Counted from the first letter of the stretch, positions 20,790 to 31,862 are shown. The stretch is 64,000 bases of DNA from an uncultured Lachnospiraceae bacterium (GCA_947177165.1 CAMWTP010000006.1:48906-112905), one strand, 5' to 3'. Notes: generated by a model from the sequence alone, not told the origin. Program-made: numbers and translations.

Positions 20790-21572
20790 ATGTTTATGGA
20801 AGAACGACAGAAGGATATTGTTAGTAAGATAAACCAAACAGGACGAATCCTTGTATCAGAAATCCAGGAATGTTATCAAATTTCGGCCGATTGTGCAAGG
20901 CGGGACTTAAGGATACTGGAAAGTAAAGGATTGCTGCAGAGAACACATGGCGGCGCCATTGCAGTTCATCCAAAAGAAATATATCCCACGCCGACGTATA
21001 ATCCAATAGATATAAAAGAAATACGGACTGATTATCTGGCGGTTGCCAAAAAAGCAATCGAATATATCCAAGACAAGGATGTCATTTATATTACCACATC
21101 TTTGGTCGGATATTATATGGCTGAAAATCTGCCGGAAGATAGGACCATTACAGTATTGACAAATTCCGTTACCATTGCAGAGGTATTGCGGAAAAAAATA
21201 AATATATCCGTTATATTATTGGGCGGTGAAATGTCCCATCGTGGCCACTGCCATGATTTTTATACTATTCAAATGATAAAAAATATCCGAATGAATAAAG
21301 CGTTTTTATCCAACGCAGCATTATCTCTGGATTTTGGAGCCTCCATTCATGATCCCGCCGGTGTGGAATTTGGAAAAGCTGTTATGCAGAACAGCGGGAT
21401 GAATATTGGGCTGTACCCGTCTAAGAAGATAGGAAAAAATTCCATCCATTCTGTATGTCAGGTAAAAGACTATGATTTACTGATTACGGACAATAATGTA
21501 TCTGAGGATTTTCTGATACAGATCAGGGAACTCGGAGTTGCTATAGAAACAGTTAATCTGGAGGAAGCATGA
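20790..21572 (+). CDS. DeoR-family regulator
   Basis: EERQKDIVSKINQTGRILVSEIQECYQISADCARRDLRILESKGLLQRTHGGAI. Confidence 0.88.
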   Translation: MFMEERQKDIVSKINQTGRILVSEIQECYQISADCARRDLRILESKGLLQRTHGGAIAVHPKEIYPTPTYNPIDIKEIRTDYLAVAKKAIEYIQDKDVIYITTSLVGYYMAENLPEDRTITVLTNSVTIAEVLRKKINISVILLGGEMSHRGHCHDFYTIQMIKNIRMNKAFLSNAALSLDFGASIHDPAGVEFGKAVMQNSGMNIGLYPSKKIGKNSIHSVCQVKDYDLLITDNNVSEDFLIQIRELGVAIETVNLEEA

Positions 21573-22186
21573 AAATGTATTGTATATTAGTGGCAGGTAT
21601 GCCGGCAGCAGGAAAAAGCACTATGGCAGAGGCCATATCAGAAAGGTTGAAACTTCCTGTTATTTCAAAAGATGGCATAAAAGAACTGCTGTTTGACAAT
21701 GTTGGTTTTCAGTCAAGGGCAGAAAAAGTAAATCTTGGAATTGCCAGCATGGAAATTATGTATTATGCAGCAGGTCAGCTCATGAAAGCCGGGCAGCCTT
21801 TTATCTTGGAGAATAATTTTGAATCGTCAGAACATGGAGTGGAAAATCTTTTAGAAAAATATCAGTATTCCGCATTGACCATTACTTTAACAGGCGATTA
21901 CAAAGTGATTTACCAGCGTTTTCTGGAACGGGAAAGCAGTCCTGACAGGCACAGGGGGCATGTAGTAAATGATTGTTATCCAGAAAAAGAGAATAATCTG
22001 AAAACGCTAAAAGCAAAAACTATTTCGTACGAAAACTTTGTTCGTGGAATAGAACAAAGGGGATTTGATGTCTTTTGCGTTGATGGCAGGCAGATTAAGG
22101 TTGATACAACAGATTTTTCAAGAATGAACATGGAAGAGTTATTTTCACAGATTGAGGCATGGAAGGCGGAAATCCTGCATGACTGA
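21569..22186 (+). CDS. P-loop kinase (AAA/zeta-like)
   Basis: ILVAGMPAAGKSTMAEAISERL; start overlaps the upstream stop. Confidence 0.82.
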   Translation: MKMYCILVAGMPAAGKSTMAEAISERLKLPVISKDGIKELLFDNVGFQSRAEKVNLGIASMEIMYYAAGQLMKAGQPFILENNFESSEHGVENLLEKYQYSALTITLTGDYKVIYQRFLERESSPDRHRGHVVNDCYPEKENNLKTLKAKTISYENFVRGIEQRGFDVFCVDGRQIKVDTTDFSRMNMEELFSQIEAWKAEILHD

Positions 22187-22240
22187 CGCGCATGCCCATT
22201 TGGGAACAGGTGATTATTATTGGATAAAGGAGAGTAGCGT

Positions 22241-23326
22241 ATGATTCAATACAACAGAAAACCACAGGAGATAAAGATAGCCGTTCCGAACGGAAATTAC
22301 GAGGTAACGCTGGGCATTACCGCACATGCGGATGCAATATACACGGTATATTGTCAGAACAGGCGTTTTGTAGCTGTGGACAGGAAGATTGGCCCAGAGG
22401 AGACACAGAAGCTTACATTTGTCGTGAATGTATGTGACTATATTCGCAGAGATGCGGCACATACTGTGGACAGCATCCAGATTTATATTGTCTGTGACAT
22501 CGATTTGTCCGTAGTCTCAGAATATGTTCCGGTACAAGTACCCACACTTTATATCATCGGAGACTCGACGGTCACTGACCAGCCCGCAGAATATCCTTAC
22601 GACCCGGAGAAAACCTATTGCGGCTGGGGCCAGGTGCTGCCGATGTTTCTGGACAATCACATTGCGGTGTCCAACCATGCCGAGTCAGGCGCGACGTCGA
22701 AGGAGGTTTTTCGTCTCCATTTTGAGACACTGCGGCGGAAACTGCGGCCGGGAGATTTTCTGATGATTGAATTCGGGCATAATGACCAGAAGGAGGCAGA
22801 ACTGGATGCCTTTGGCGGTTACGCCAGATATCTGCGCTATTATGTTGATTTTGCGAAAGTGCGCGCAGTGAAGCCGATCTTAAATGCGCCGATTAACCGG
22901 ATTATCTTTGACGACAATGGCAAGATTCTGAATCTTTTGGGCGATTACCGGGATGCAGTACAATCTGTTTCGGAGTGGGGGCATGTTCCGTTTATCGACC
23001 TGTGGACAGCGACAACGGACTTTTTTGAACCGCTCGGCTTGTACACCGCAAAGAAATTTTTCAGGCATGACGGGGAGAGCCAGGATTACACGCATACGAA
23101 CGACCCCGGTGGTGTGATTATCGCAAAACTTTGGGCAGCGATGGCTGCAGAGGCAGGAATCAAAGGACTGTCGGAGCATATTCTGACAGACCGGATTGGA
23201 ATTGAGGCGATTCAGGCAGATCCCAATGCGCCCAGGGAGAGCAATGCCCAGGAATTTGCGAGACTGAAATCCATCGGACTGGGTACGGTTCCGGCCGATC
23301 TGGATGCGGATATTTCTCATCTGTAA
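22241..23326 (+). CDS. SGNH-fold esterase, rhamnogalacturonan acetylesterase-like
   Basis: TLYIIGDSTVTD block I, MIEFGHNDQKE block III, QDYTHTNDPGG. Confidence 0.82.
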   Translation: MIQYNRKPQEIKIAVPNGNYEVTLGITAHADAIYTVYCQNRRFVAVDRKIGPEETQKLTFVVNVCDYIRRDAAHTVDSIQIYIVCDIDLSVVSEYVPVQVPTLYIIGDSTVTDQPAEYPYDPEKTYCGWGQVLPMFLDNHIAVSNHAESGATSKEVFRLHFETLRRKLRPGDFLMIEFGHNDQKEAELDAFGGYARYLRYYVDFAKVRAVKPILNAPINRIIFDDNGKILNLLGDYRDAVQSVSEWGHVPFIDLWTATTDFFEPLGLYTAKKFFRHDGESQDYTHTNDPGGVIIAKLWAAMAAEAGIKGLSEHILTDRIGIEAIQADPNAPRESNAQEFARLKSIGLGTVPADLDADISHL

Positions 23327-23445
23327 ATATGGTAGAGATGTGCTTTCCAGCAAAATGCAGCATTCAAACAGTTATTGCTTGATTTCGCGGTAAAATCAAG
23401 ATACAATAGGAAAGTAGTCAAATAACTATGGAGGGAGATGGGAAA

Positions 23446-24804
23446 ATGATTGAAAAATTATTTAAGCTCAAAGAAAACAACACCGATGTCCGGACGGAGG
23501 TCATCGGCGGCATTACCACATTTATGACGATGGCGTACATCCTCGCGGTCAATCCGTCCATGCTTTCCGCGGCAGGAATGGACGCGACGGCGGTACTGAT
23601 GGCAACGTGTCTGGCATCGTTTATCGGAACGGCGGCGATGGCGCTGATGGCGAATTATCCGTTTGCGCTTGCGCCGGGGATGGGACTGAATGCGTACTTT
23701 GCATTTACTGTATGCGGCGCATATGGCTATGACTGGCGTGTAGCGCTCCTTGCAGTATTTGTGGAGGGCATTATATTCATCATTCTGTCGCTCACAAATG
23801 TCAGGGAGGCGATTTTTAATGCGATTCCGAGCGGTCTGAAAAAGGGTGTCAGCGCAGGTATCGGATTGTTTATCGCGTTTGTGGGCCTGCAGGGCGCACA
23901 TGTGATCGTAAACAGCGATTCGACACTCACGACATATGTGAGTTTTGCGTCAGAATTTCACACACTTGGAATCTGTGCACTTCTTGCAATCATAGGAACG
24001 CTGCTGATTGCGGTGCTCTATACAAAGAATGTAAAGGGCTCTATCCTGATCGGAATTATTGTGACATGGGTTCTCGGTATGATATGTCAGGCGGCAGGTA
24101 TTTATAAGGTTGATGTTGAGAACGGTTTTTATTCGCTCTACCCGACCTTTGCCATCACGGACTTTTCCGCGATATCAAAGACTTTTGGACAGTGCTTTGT
24201 GGGTGACTTTTCAAACGTGAGCATTGCGAATTTTGTCGTTGTGCTGTTGGCGTTCCTTTTTGTGGACATGTTTGACACGATTGGAACGCTCGTGGGTGTG
24301 GCGACCAAGGCGGACATGCTTGACAGGGATGAGAAGCTTCCCAATATCAAGCAGGCGCTTCTGGCAGATGCGATCGCTACGTCCGCAGGTGCGGTGCTTG
24401 GCACTTCCACGACGACGACTTTTGTGGAGAGCTCCGCGGGTGTCGGCGCAGGGGCAAGGACCGGTCTGGCGTCGATGGTGACGGGATTGCTGTTCCTGGT
24501 CGCGATATTCTTCGCACCGATTTTCACAGCGATACCGGGATTTGCTACAGCACCGGCGTTGATCTTTGTCGGATTTCTGATGGTTTCGTCAATCATAAGG
24601 GTTGATTTTGACGATCTGGCTGAGGCGATTCCGGCATATCTGTGTATGCTTGCCATGCCGCTTGCATACAGCATTTCAGAGGGTATCGCGATCGGGGTCA
24701 TCTCCTATGTGGCAGTGAATGTGTGCTGCGGCAAGGCGAAGAAAGTTACACCGCTCATGTATGTGCTGGCGGTACTGTTTATCTGCAAATATGTTTTCCT
24801 GTAA
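23446..24804 (+). CDS. NCS2 family adenine/guanine/hypoxanthine permease
   Basis: GGITTFMTMAYILAVNP, GMGLNAYFAFTV, LLADAIATSAGAVLGTSTTTTFVESSAGVGAGARTGL. Confidence 0.93.
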   Translation: MIEKLFKLKENNTDVRTEVIGGITTFMTMAYILAVNPSMLSAAGMDATAVLMATCLASFIGTAAMALMANYPFALAPGMGLNAYFAFTVCGAYGYDWRVALLAVFVEGIIFIILSLTNVREAIFNAIPSGLKKGVSAGIGLFIAFVGLQGAHVIVNSDSTLTTYVSFASEFHTLGICALLAIIGTLLIAVLYTKNVKGSILIGIIVTWVLGMICQAAGIYKVDVENGFYSLYPTFAITDFSAISKTFGQCFVGDFSNVSIANFVVVLLAFLFVDMFDTIGTLVGVATKADMLDRDEKLPNIKQALLADAIATSAGAVLGTSTTTTFVESSAGVGAGARTGLASMVTGLLFLVAIFFAPIFTAIPGFATAPALIFVGFLMVSSIIRVDFDDLAEAIPAYLCMLAMPLAYSISEGIAIGVISYVAVNVCCGKAKKVTPLMYVLAVLFICKYVFL

Positions 24805-24900
24805 AATTGGCTTGTAGCATTAGGAATCCATATCATATGTTGTTCGGACAGGGGCTGTCGGGAAATCTCCGACAGGCCCTGTTCGTTTTTCAAACATGCT

Positions 24901-25524
24901 CTAGGAAAATTTTGCGATCCGTATCTCTGTAGCGTGGAAAACATCATTTTCAAAACGGCCTTTCAGTGAGACCATCTGCTCTTTCGCGATATCCTGGAAT
25001 GCTGCGTCAGAGTCCTCATAACTTTCTCCGCCGTTATGGATCGTTCTTATGAAAAAATGAGTGCTGTCATCAAATACTACGGATACCAGTTCAGAGTCAG
25101 GGAGATCTGCATCAGGGCTGGGACCGCAGGCAGAGAGAATGCCTCCCTCAAGAATCTCTGTCTCCGTTGGAGCGATATAAAAAGAATTATCATCAATTCT
25201 CCAGACAATGCCTTCGAAATCTGCATCTACAGCCGCTGCGACTTCCGGCGGCAGGACATGCCATTTTCCCTCTGCGTTATCGGATACTGTGTCATCTTGC
25301 GCCGGGGCTGTATCGGAAGTATCAGTGTCTGTGCTGTATTGGGGTGTTCCGGTCTCCGCAGGCTCTGTGCTGTCGGAAGGCAGGCTGACTGTCTGACTGC
25401 CTGCATCGGGGGCTGGTGTGGAACTGCATCCAGCAGCCAGCAGGCTGGAGATGCAGATAGCGCCCAATAATCTGATTGACTTTTTGAGTTGTTCTCTCAT
25501 AATAATATCCTCCTTGGTATACAT
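24901..25524 (-). CDS. Putative lipoprotein
   Basis: Lipobox-like LLAAGCSS; Thr/Ser-rich linker. Confidence 0.75.
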   Translation of the reverse strand: MYTKEDIIMREQLKKSIRLLGAICISSLLAAGCSSTPAPDAGSQTVSLPSDSTEPAETGTPQYSTDTDTSDTAPAQDDTVSDNAEGKWHVLPPEVAAAVDADFEGIVWRIDDNSFYIAPTETEILEGGILSACGPSPDADLPDSELVSVVFDDSTHFFIRTIHNGGESYEDSDAAFQDIAKEQMVSLKGRFENDVFHATEIRIAKFS

Positions 25525-25627
25525 TGAATATAATTTTTATTGTCTGCAGTTTCCTATTATAGTACAGTAATCTCTAAATTACCTCTAAAAATTGATGATA
25601 CTGTTTTGCGAAATAGGCAGATTTTTA

Positions 25628-25683
25628 TTGACAAGGTGATAAGACTGTGGTAGTCTGTAAATATAAAACTACTGCAGTCTTAT
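25628..25683 (+). promoter_or_regulatory. Promoter with BlaI/MecI-like operator pair
   Basis: TTGACA 25628-25633; ATAAGACTGTGGTAGT (25639-25654) and ACTACTGCAGTCTTAT (25668-25683), inverted, 14/16 complementary. Confidence 0.65.
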
Positions 25684-25698
25684 AGGAGGATTTGATTA

Positions 25699-26072
25699 TG
25701 GGTGAAGAGACAACAAAGCTGTTTGATTCTGAATTGAAGGTGATGAACGTACTGTGGAAAGACGGTGATGTACCAGCAAAGCATATCGCAGATATTTTGA
25801 ATAAGGAGCTCGGCTGGAACAAAAATACGACGTACACGCTGATTAAGCGCTGTATGAAAAAGGGGGCGATCGAACGCACGGAGCCGAATTTTATGTGTCA
25901 CGCGCTGATACCCAGGGAAAAGGTGCAGGAGGCGGAGACAAATGAGCTGATTGACAAGGTTTACGACGGTTCCGCTGATAAGCTGTTTGCGGCGCTGCTT
26001 GGCAGAAAGAGACTCTCCGCTGAGCAGATTGAGAAGTTGAAACAGATCGTGGAGACGTATGAGGAGGATTGA
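25699..26072 (+). CDS. BlaI/MecI family repressor
   Basis: ELKVMNVLWKDGDVPAKHIADILNKELGWNKNTTYTLIKRCMKKGAIERTEPNFMCHAL. Confidence 0.92.
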
Positions 26073-26096
26073 TGCATATATGGGAGGAGGGGGAAT

Positions 26097-28835
26097 ATGA
26101 GTTTAGTACAGATGAGCTTTTCGGGGGCAGTAATGATCGCGGCGGTGGCCGTCATGAGGGCATTGACAATCAACCGTCTGCCGAAAAGAACATTTTTGAT
26201 TCTGTGGGGCATTGTGTTATTGAGATTGCTTGTGCCGTTTTCCATTCCGTCAGCATTCAGTGTCTATTCTCTGATCAGTCAGAATGTCACATCGGATACA
26301 CTGACTCAGAATCCGACGGAGCAGGTTTTATTTGAAGAGAGTGGCGTCTCTCATATGGGACAGAACGGGATTACAGGCGATAAAACAATCGATGCATCAT
26401 ATGAAGAGACAGGAGAAATTGTTTCCGTGGTGCAGCGGGCGGATGGTAAGGCAGAGACAATACTTCCGGGATTCGATGGCGAAGCGCACGAAAAGGAAAG
26501 TAATCTCGCGCATGATGGCGGATATCGCTTAGGATATCAGACGGACAGGAGTGTCATCAAGCGGGTGTGTTTTATCATCTGGTGTGCGGGAATGCTGTGC
26601 TGCATCAGTTATTTTGCAGCATCCTATCTGCGGTGCCGGTTTGAGTTCCGGATTTCGTTTCCCGTTGAAAATGCGTTTGTACAGAGTTGGCTGCAGGAGC
26701 ATTCGCGCCGTCTGGTTTCCATCAGGCAGTCGGATCGGGTTTCCACGCCGCTGACTTACGGAACTTTTCACCCTGTCATTCTGATGCCCAAAAACACAGA
26801 CTGGGAAAATACAAAACAGCAGCAGTATGTCCTGATGCATGAATATGTGCATATCTGCCGCTATGATACGCTGACGAAGCTGATTGTCACATGCGCGCTC
26901 TGTATCCACTGGTTTAATCCGATGGTGTGGATGATGTGGTTTTTATTTAACCGGGACGTGGAAATCTCCTGTGATGAGCGTGTTGTGCGTCATATGGGAG
27001 AAGCGTCAAAATCGTCCTATGCGCTGATGCTGATTCAGATGGAGGCAGAGAGAAACGGACTTGTGCCGTTTTGCAGCGGTTTGTTATCGAAATGGGGAAA
27101 CAAAGCAATGGAAGAAAGGATTACAGCGATTATGAAAATAAGAAAGAAATCCATGCTGGCAGTGATTGTGGCTGTGGTTTTAGTCGTCAGCGTGGCGACA
27201 GCGTTTGCCACCTCCGCGGCAGAGACAAGGAATATAAGCACAGAGAAAACAGATGAGAGATCAACAGAAAAGGTAAATCACAAAACAGAAGCGATATCAG
27301 ACGCAGACTTTACGGAACGGGAATACGAAATGCTTCTTGCCCTGAAGTTTGACAGCTATGAGGATATGAGTATCTCGGAGTACCGTGATAAGGTGTGGGC
27401 ACTGACTGACACAGAGGAGTACAATGATATCATCGATCGCTTTTTTCAGGATGAGACAATATATGAAATGTATGCGTCCAGGAAAGGAACAGACAATAAT
27501 GAGACCTACGATTTCCTGTACAACGTGTTGGGACCCATTATGGCAAACCAGCAGGCGATCAGCTTTGCCGGGTATGCAGTGACAGACTTCTCCAGTGCAT
27601 CGGACAATGCGTCTCTGGAATACACGGGTACACTGACTATTTTGGACGCGGACCGGCTTACCGTGGGTGAGTACATTTCGGCGCGCCATAACATAGAGGA
27701 TGACATGGAAAACAGCTTGCAGGGCCTGCTTGTCAGTGAACTGCGCGATGAGGAATTGATGAAGACATACATTGATGAGACTGTTTTAAATATTACAATG
27801 ACATATCGGGACAACCTGATGCGGACTGATATCGAATATGTGTACGTGCCGCTGAATGGTGTGGCAGTCGATGATATGGAGGACTGGCAGAAGGAGCGGC
27901 GTGACGAGTGGGACAGAATGATGGAGCCCTATGTGCCCTTTGGACTGACATACAATTATGACTGGGATACAGACGATTACAAAATGTTCTTCAATGGGAA
28001 GGAAGTGCGCGCAATTTATGATTCGGTGCAAAGTCTCTGGATATCTGAGCATTCTGGCATTGGTGAGGGCATTTATGACGAAAATGCGGTGGATCTGTAT
28101 GTTGTGTACGAGGGAAGGAAAATCGTCGGACTGCGGGAGGCAACTGCGCAGGAGATGGCGGAAGCTGACAGGAAACGATTTGCAGCGACCGAAGCATACA
28201 AGAGCGGGCAGGAAGAAGAGCGGCGATGGGTTCAGGAACTCCGGGAGGAAGTGCCTGCGACAGAGGAGGATTATCAAAGCCTGCTCACACTGAAAACGCC
28301 GGATTACAGGTCAAAGTCAATCGCTGATTTTGACAGGGAGCTGTTGGATTGGGCGAATGAAAATTATGAGCGGATGGAGCGGATTGGATATGATAATATG
28401 TTGGAGGATTACCATGTTTCGCTGACGGACGAGGAGAAATTGTTTGCGGCAGTGACAGCGCATTATTCAAGAATAGAGAACGTTGAGTATGTCAGAAGCC
28501 TTAAAAAGAACGAACCGGAGCAGGCAGCGTGTGAGAGTATCCAGCTGCCCGACAAACAGGAGAGCTGGACAGAGTGTACACTGTTTTACACGTTCTGTTA
28601 TCATATCTCTGATAAAGAGAAAGTCAGTGTCGGTGAGCGCGATGACTGCGTTGGCGGAATGACCGACAGCATACGCAGCTACTGGGAATCAACGGACATT
28701 GACACACTGATGACAAAGTCAGAGAGCGACATGCTGGAATTTCTGCACGCTGTCGCGGCGAAGTACAGCAGCCAGTCCATAAAGATCACGATTGTGGATG
28801 ATCAGACAGCATTTGAGTGTTTAGACAGGAGGTAA
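26097..28835 (+). CDS. BlaR1/M56-family membrane metallopeptidase with long extracytoplasmic C-terminus
   Basis: VLMHEYVHICRYDTLTKL (HExxH), EISCDERVV; downstream of BlaI-like gene. Confidence 0.88.
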   Translation: MSLVQMSFSGAVMIAAVAVMRALTINRLPKRTFLILWGIVLLRLLVPFSIPSAFSVYSLISQNVTSDTLTQNPTEQVLFEESGVSHMGQNGITGDKTIDASYEETGEIVSVVQRADGKAETILPGFDGEAHEKESNLAHDGGYRLGYQTDRSVIKRVCFIIWCAGMLCCISYFAASYLRCRFEFRISFPVENAFVQSWLQEHSRRLVSIRQSDRVSTPLTYGTFHPVILMPKNTDWENTKQQQYVLMHEYVHICRYDTLTKLIVTCALCIHWFNPMVWMMWFLFNRDVEISCDERVVRHMGEASKSSYALMLIQMEAERNGLVPFCSGLLSKWGNKAMEERITAIMKIRKKSMLAVIVAVVLVVSVATAFATSAAETRNISTEKTDERSTEKVNHKTEAISDADFTEREYEMLLALKFDSYEDMSISEYRDKVWALTDTEEYNDIIDRFFQDETIYEMYASRKGTDNNETYDFLYNVLGPIMANQQAISFAGYAVTDFSSASDNASLEYTGTLTILDADRLTVGEYISARHNIEDDMENSLQGLLVSELRDEELMKTYIDETVLNITMTYRDNLMRTDIEYVYVPLNGVAVDDMEDWQKERRDEWDRMMEPYVPFGLTYNYDWDTDDYKMFFNGKEVRAIYDSVQSLWISEHSGIGEGIYDENAVDLYVVYEGRKIVGLREATAQEMAEADRKRFAATEAYKSGQEEERRWVQELREEVPATEEDYQSLLTLKTPDYRSKSIADFDRELLDWANENYERMERIGYDNMLEDYHVSLTDEEKLFAAVTAHYSRIENVEYVRSLKKNEPEQAACESIQLPDKQESWTECTLFYTFCYHISDKEKVSVGERDDCVGGMTDSIRSYWESTDIDTLMTKSESDMLEFLHAVAAKYSSQSIKITIVDDQTAFECLDRR

Positions 28836-28883
28836 CGGAACCAGAGCGGGGGTCCAAAGGAAAATTGAGGATGTTTTTGGTAT

Positions 28884-28910
28884 GAAAGGCGGTTGCGAAA
28901 ACCGCCTTTC
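28884..28910. terminator. Terminator hairpin
   Basis: GAAAGGCGGTT / AACCGCCTTTC. Confidence 0.65.
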
Positions 28911-28911
28911 A

Positions 28912-29259
28912 TTATGTCTGCTTTTTGTCTTCCTCTCCCCAAGGGATATCTGCATCATTGCTATGAACATGCCATCGCGGCCGCGATTTTCGGATGCGCC
29001 AGGTAGCAGTTATGTCCTGCCGGTCAGCGGAATATCCGCAGGGCATGTCTGCCAGCTGGGCAACAGTGGGATCGTGCGTGTAGATTTTGTGCAGAGAAAC
29101 AATTCTCCCCTCGCTTGTATCATGGGGATTCCCACACAGAAACTGCCACATGCCGTCATCACTGTCATGGGAGATGTGCAGAATTGGCATATTGTCATTC
29201 ATAATATGACAGCAGGTGATTGCCACTGTGTTTGGCGCATCATCAAATGGAAAATTCAT
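28912..29259 (-). CDS. DUF2185-like small protein
   Basis: ITCCHIMNDNMPILHISHDSDDGMWQFLCGNPHDTSEGRIVSLHKIYTHDPTVAQLADMPCGY; family from memory. Confidence 0.6.
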   Translation of the reverse strand: MNFPFDDAPNTVAITCCHIMNDNMPILHISHDSDDGMWQFLCGNPHDTSEGRIVSLHKIYTHDPTVAQLADMPCGYSADRQDITATWRIRKSRPRWHVHSNDADIPWGEEDKKQT

Positions 29260-29374
29260 GTGAGAGATCCTCCTAAAAAATTAAAATACTTATTTGATTA
29301 GCACAATTATATAATAATGTTAACGTAAAAGAAACAGAATTTTATCTTGAATACACTCAAATATGAATTTGTTC

Positions 29375-30115
29375 TTATTCTTTCAAAACAATTGACATTC
29401 CATTTTGGCAAATTATTTCAATCTTTCCATCTATAATTTTATATGCTTCTCCAAAAAGTCGAGGAACACCATCCTCAATAGTTATATAGCTTCCATCATT
29501 CAAAGCAATTATCTCATGTCCCATACTATCTTCAAATGTGATATCTTCAATCAAGCGAAACCCGTCAAGCCATTCCTCTCTCAGGCTTTGAAAATGAGGA
29601 AGTATATTTATATTAGTGATACCAAGTCCCTGAATCCATCTCTTATAGTTAGGGTCGACTGCCTCTCCTTCCAGTTCAGGTCCAGCATACACAATGTCAG
29701 CACAATTCATAGAACCTGCACTCCAAGAAATGAGAAGTCCATTAAAATCTTCCAGTCTGTCTTTCAACCCAATTCTATGAAAGAAGTTATTTTGTGTTGG
29801 CACATGTCCTCCCGCTAACAGCACAACATCCATTTCTTTAATTTTGTCTGCTAATTTTTCATTTCTATTATCACATATCTCCATATAAGAAATACTTAGT
29901 CCACTCATAGGGAATGATTGCGTAAAACATTCACAAATCATATCATTTCTTTCATAGTCATTAGGCGAAGCTGCGATAATCATCACTTTAGAATTGTGAA
30001 TCCACACATTTTGAATTTTTTCTAAAAAATTGTTATACTCCAATAATGGTGCTGGTATTCTTTTACCGTTTTCCTTTATCGAGCCGCCTATAGAGCTTGT
30101 CATTATTATTCTCAT
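29375..30115 (-). CDS. Peptidase E-like (S51 / type 1 glutamine amidotransferase-like) protein
   Basis: MDVVLLAGGHVPTQNNFF ... LLISWSAGSMNCADI nucleophile motif. Confidence 0.8.
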   Translation of the reverse strand: MRIIMTSSIGGSIKENGKRIPAPLLEYNNFLEKIQNVWIHNSKVMIIAASPNDYERNDMICECFTQSFPMSGLSISYMEICDNRNEKLADKIKEMDVVLLAGGHVPTQNNFFHRIGLKDRLEDFNGLLISWSAGSMNCADIVYAGPELEGEAVDPNYKRWIQGLGITNINILPHFQSLREEWLDGFRLIEDITFEDSMGHEIIALNDGSYITIEDGVPRLFGEAYKIIDGKIEIICQNGMSIVLKE

Positions 30116-30695
30116 TTTTCAATATCTACCTCCATAACTCCTGATTGTGCAAGCACATAATTTAAGGGTTCTGTTATCTGTTATAATTTATTATTAAATT
30201 CTCGGCAAACCCTTATAAATACTAACTTTTCTGTAGGTGAGCTTTCCCATAGGTAATGCCTTGTGTTATATCTTTTCACAAGGCATTACGAACCCTCGTA
30301 AGGGCAAAAATAAGGGAAGCAAAATCATATAAAACATTATAACATAATATGAATGGACTGTGTGAACTGATTGAAATGCTTTTTTGATTTTACAGAAAAG
30401 AGGATTGATTGTGCAAAGGCAGAGGAAGGATTAAAAACTACTCCTAATTCAGAGTGTGCATTGAATGCTCTTGCCATAGATAATCCGCTTGAATATGCAA
30501 GACTTTATCTTGATGGAACTATGCAGATGTGGGTTGATGCGGAGGATAGTCTGGAAGTGTGGTAATTTTATGGGCGGATTGCTATGAAATGGCAGTCCGC
30601 CTTTTATAAAAACTATAGAAAATAGGTGGAATACAGGGAGTGTGTGTGGTACAATAGAAAATAAAATTTGAAGTTTACAGCGAGTGGAGGATATG

Positions 30696-31277
30696 ATGAG
30701 AATACCATCAATAGAAGAAGCCGAAAGGTTAATAAAAGAAGCATCTAAGTTCAATCCTGGTCCATGGATTGAACACAATAAAACAGCAGGATTTTGTGCA
30801 AGAACAATTGCGGGAAAATGTGAGGATATGAATCCTGATGCTGCCTATGTAATGGGTCTATTACATGATATAGGTAGGCGTGAAGGAATAATGGATATGA
30901 GACATATTTATGCGGGATATTTATTTATGAGTTCTTTAGGTTATGATGATAGTGCGAGAATATGTTTAACACATTCGTTCCCATACAAAAATATTGGTGC
31001 ATATAATGGACAGAATGACTGTTCAGAAGAGGAATCGGAATATATACAGAATTATATAGATATGTTGGAATACAATGATTACGATAGATTAATTCAATTG
31101 TGTGATGCAATTTCATTTCCTAATGGACCAACATATGTAGAAAAAAGATTAGTGGATGTTGTTATGAGAAGAGGATTTAATGATTTGACTATTCCAAAAT
31201 GGAAGGCTTTTTTGGAGTTAAAAAAATATTTTGATGAAAAAGTAGGTATGGATATATACAAATTGTTAAATGTGTAA
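30696..31277 (+). CDS. HD-domain hydrolase
   Basis: YVMGLLHDIGRREG; LCDAISFPNG. Confidence 0.8.
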   Translation: MRIPSIEEAERLIKEASKFNPGPWIEHNKTAGFCARTIAGKCEDMNPDAAYVMGLLHDIGRREGIMDMRHIYAGYLFMSSLGYDDSARICLTHSFPYKNIGAYNGQNDCSEEESEYIQNYIDMLEYNDYDRLIQLCDAISFPNGPTYVEKRLVDVVMRRGFNDLTIPKWKAFLELKKYFDEKVGMDIYKLLNV

Positions 31278-31349
31278 CTCCTTAGACAACTTTCAGCATT
31301 CTGGTGAGTCTGAATGCGCTTAAAGATTTGAATTTGATGAGGTAAACAT

Positions 31350-31697
31350 ATGAGAATTGGTGAAGTAAGTTTAAACACGAATGATGTAATAACACTTGCA
31401 AATTTTTATAAGAAATTGTTAGGAATAGATAATGGTAGCAACGATGAAATACATCAAGCGCTAATAGGTGAAGAAACACAACTTACGATATATAACGATG
31501 GCACAAACAAGAATAACAACAATCAAAATATCAGTCTGGCATTTACAGTGGAAGATATTGAGATGGAATATAAAAAGTTACTTGCAATGGGGGTTGAGAT
31601 TATTGAAAAACCCACGCAACGTCCGTGGGGAACTGTTAATATGAGTTTTTATGACCCTGATAGAAATGTTATATATTTTAGAAGTTTTCCTAACTAA
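31350..31697 (+). CDS. VOC/glyoxalase family protein
   Basis: VITLANFYKKLLGID ... FYDPDRNVIYFRSF. Confidence 0.82.
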   Translation: MRIGEVSLNTNDVITLANFYKKLLGIDNGSNDEIHQALIGEETQLTIYNDGTNKNNNNQNISLAFTVEDIEMEYKKLLAMGVEIIEKPTQRPWGTVNMSFYDPDRNVIYFRSFPN

Positions 31698-31862
31698 TAT
31701 GAATTCTTCAGGACAAATATAAAAAAGTCATGGAAGTCCTGGGGTAAAAAAGGCATTTTTTTGTATTGACAAAGGAGAGAAAGAATATTATATTGATTTT
31801 TGAAATTAGCTTCAAAAGCAAAGAGACACAGTAAGTGTAATAAAGGAAGAGAGGAGAAGACA

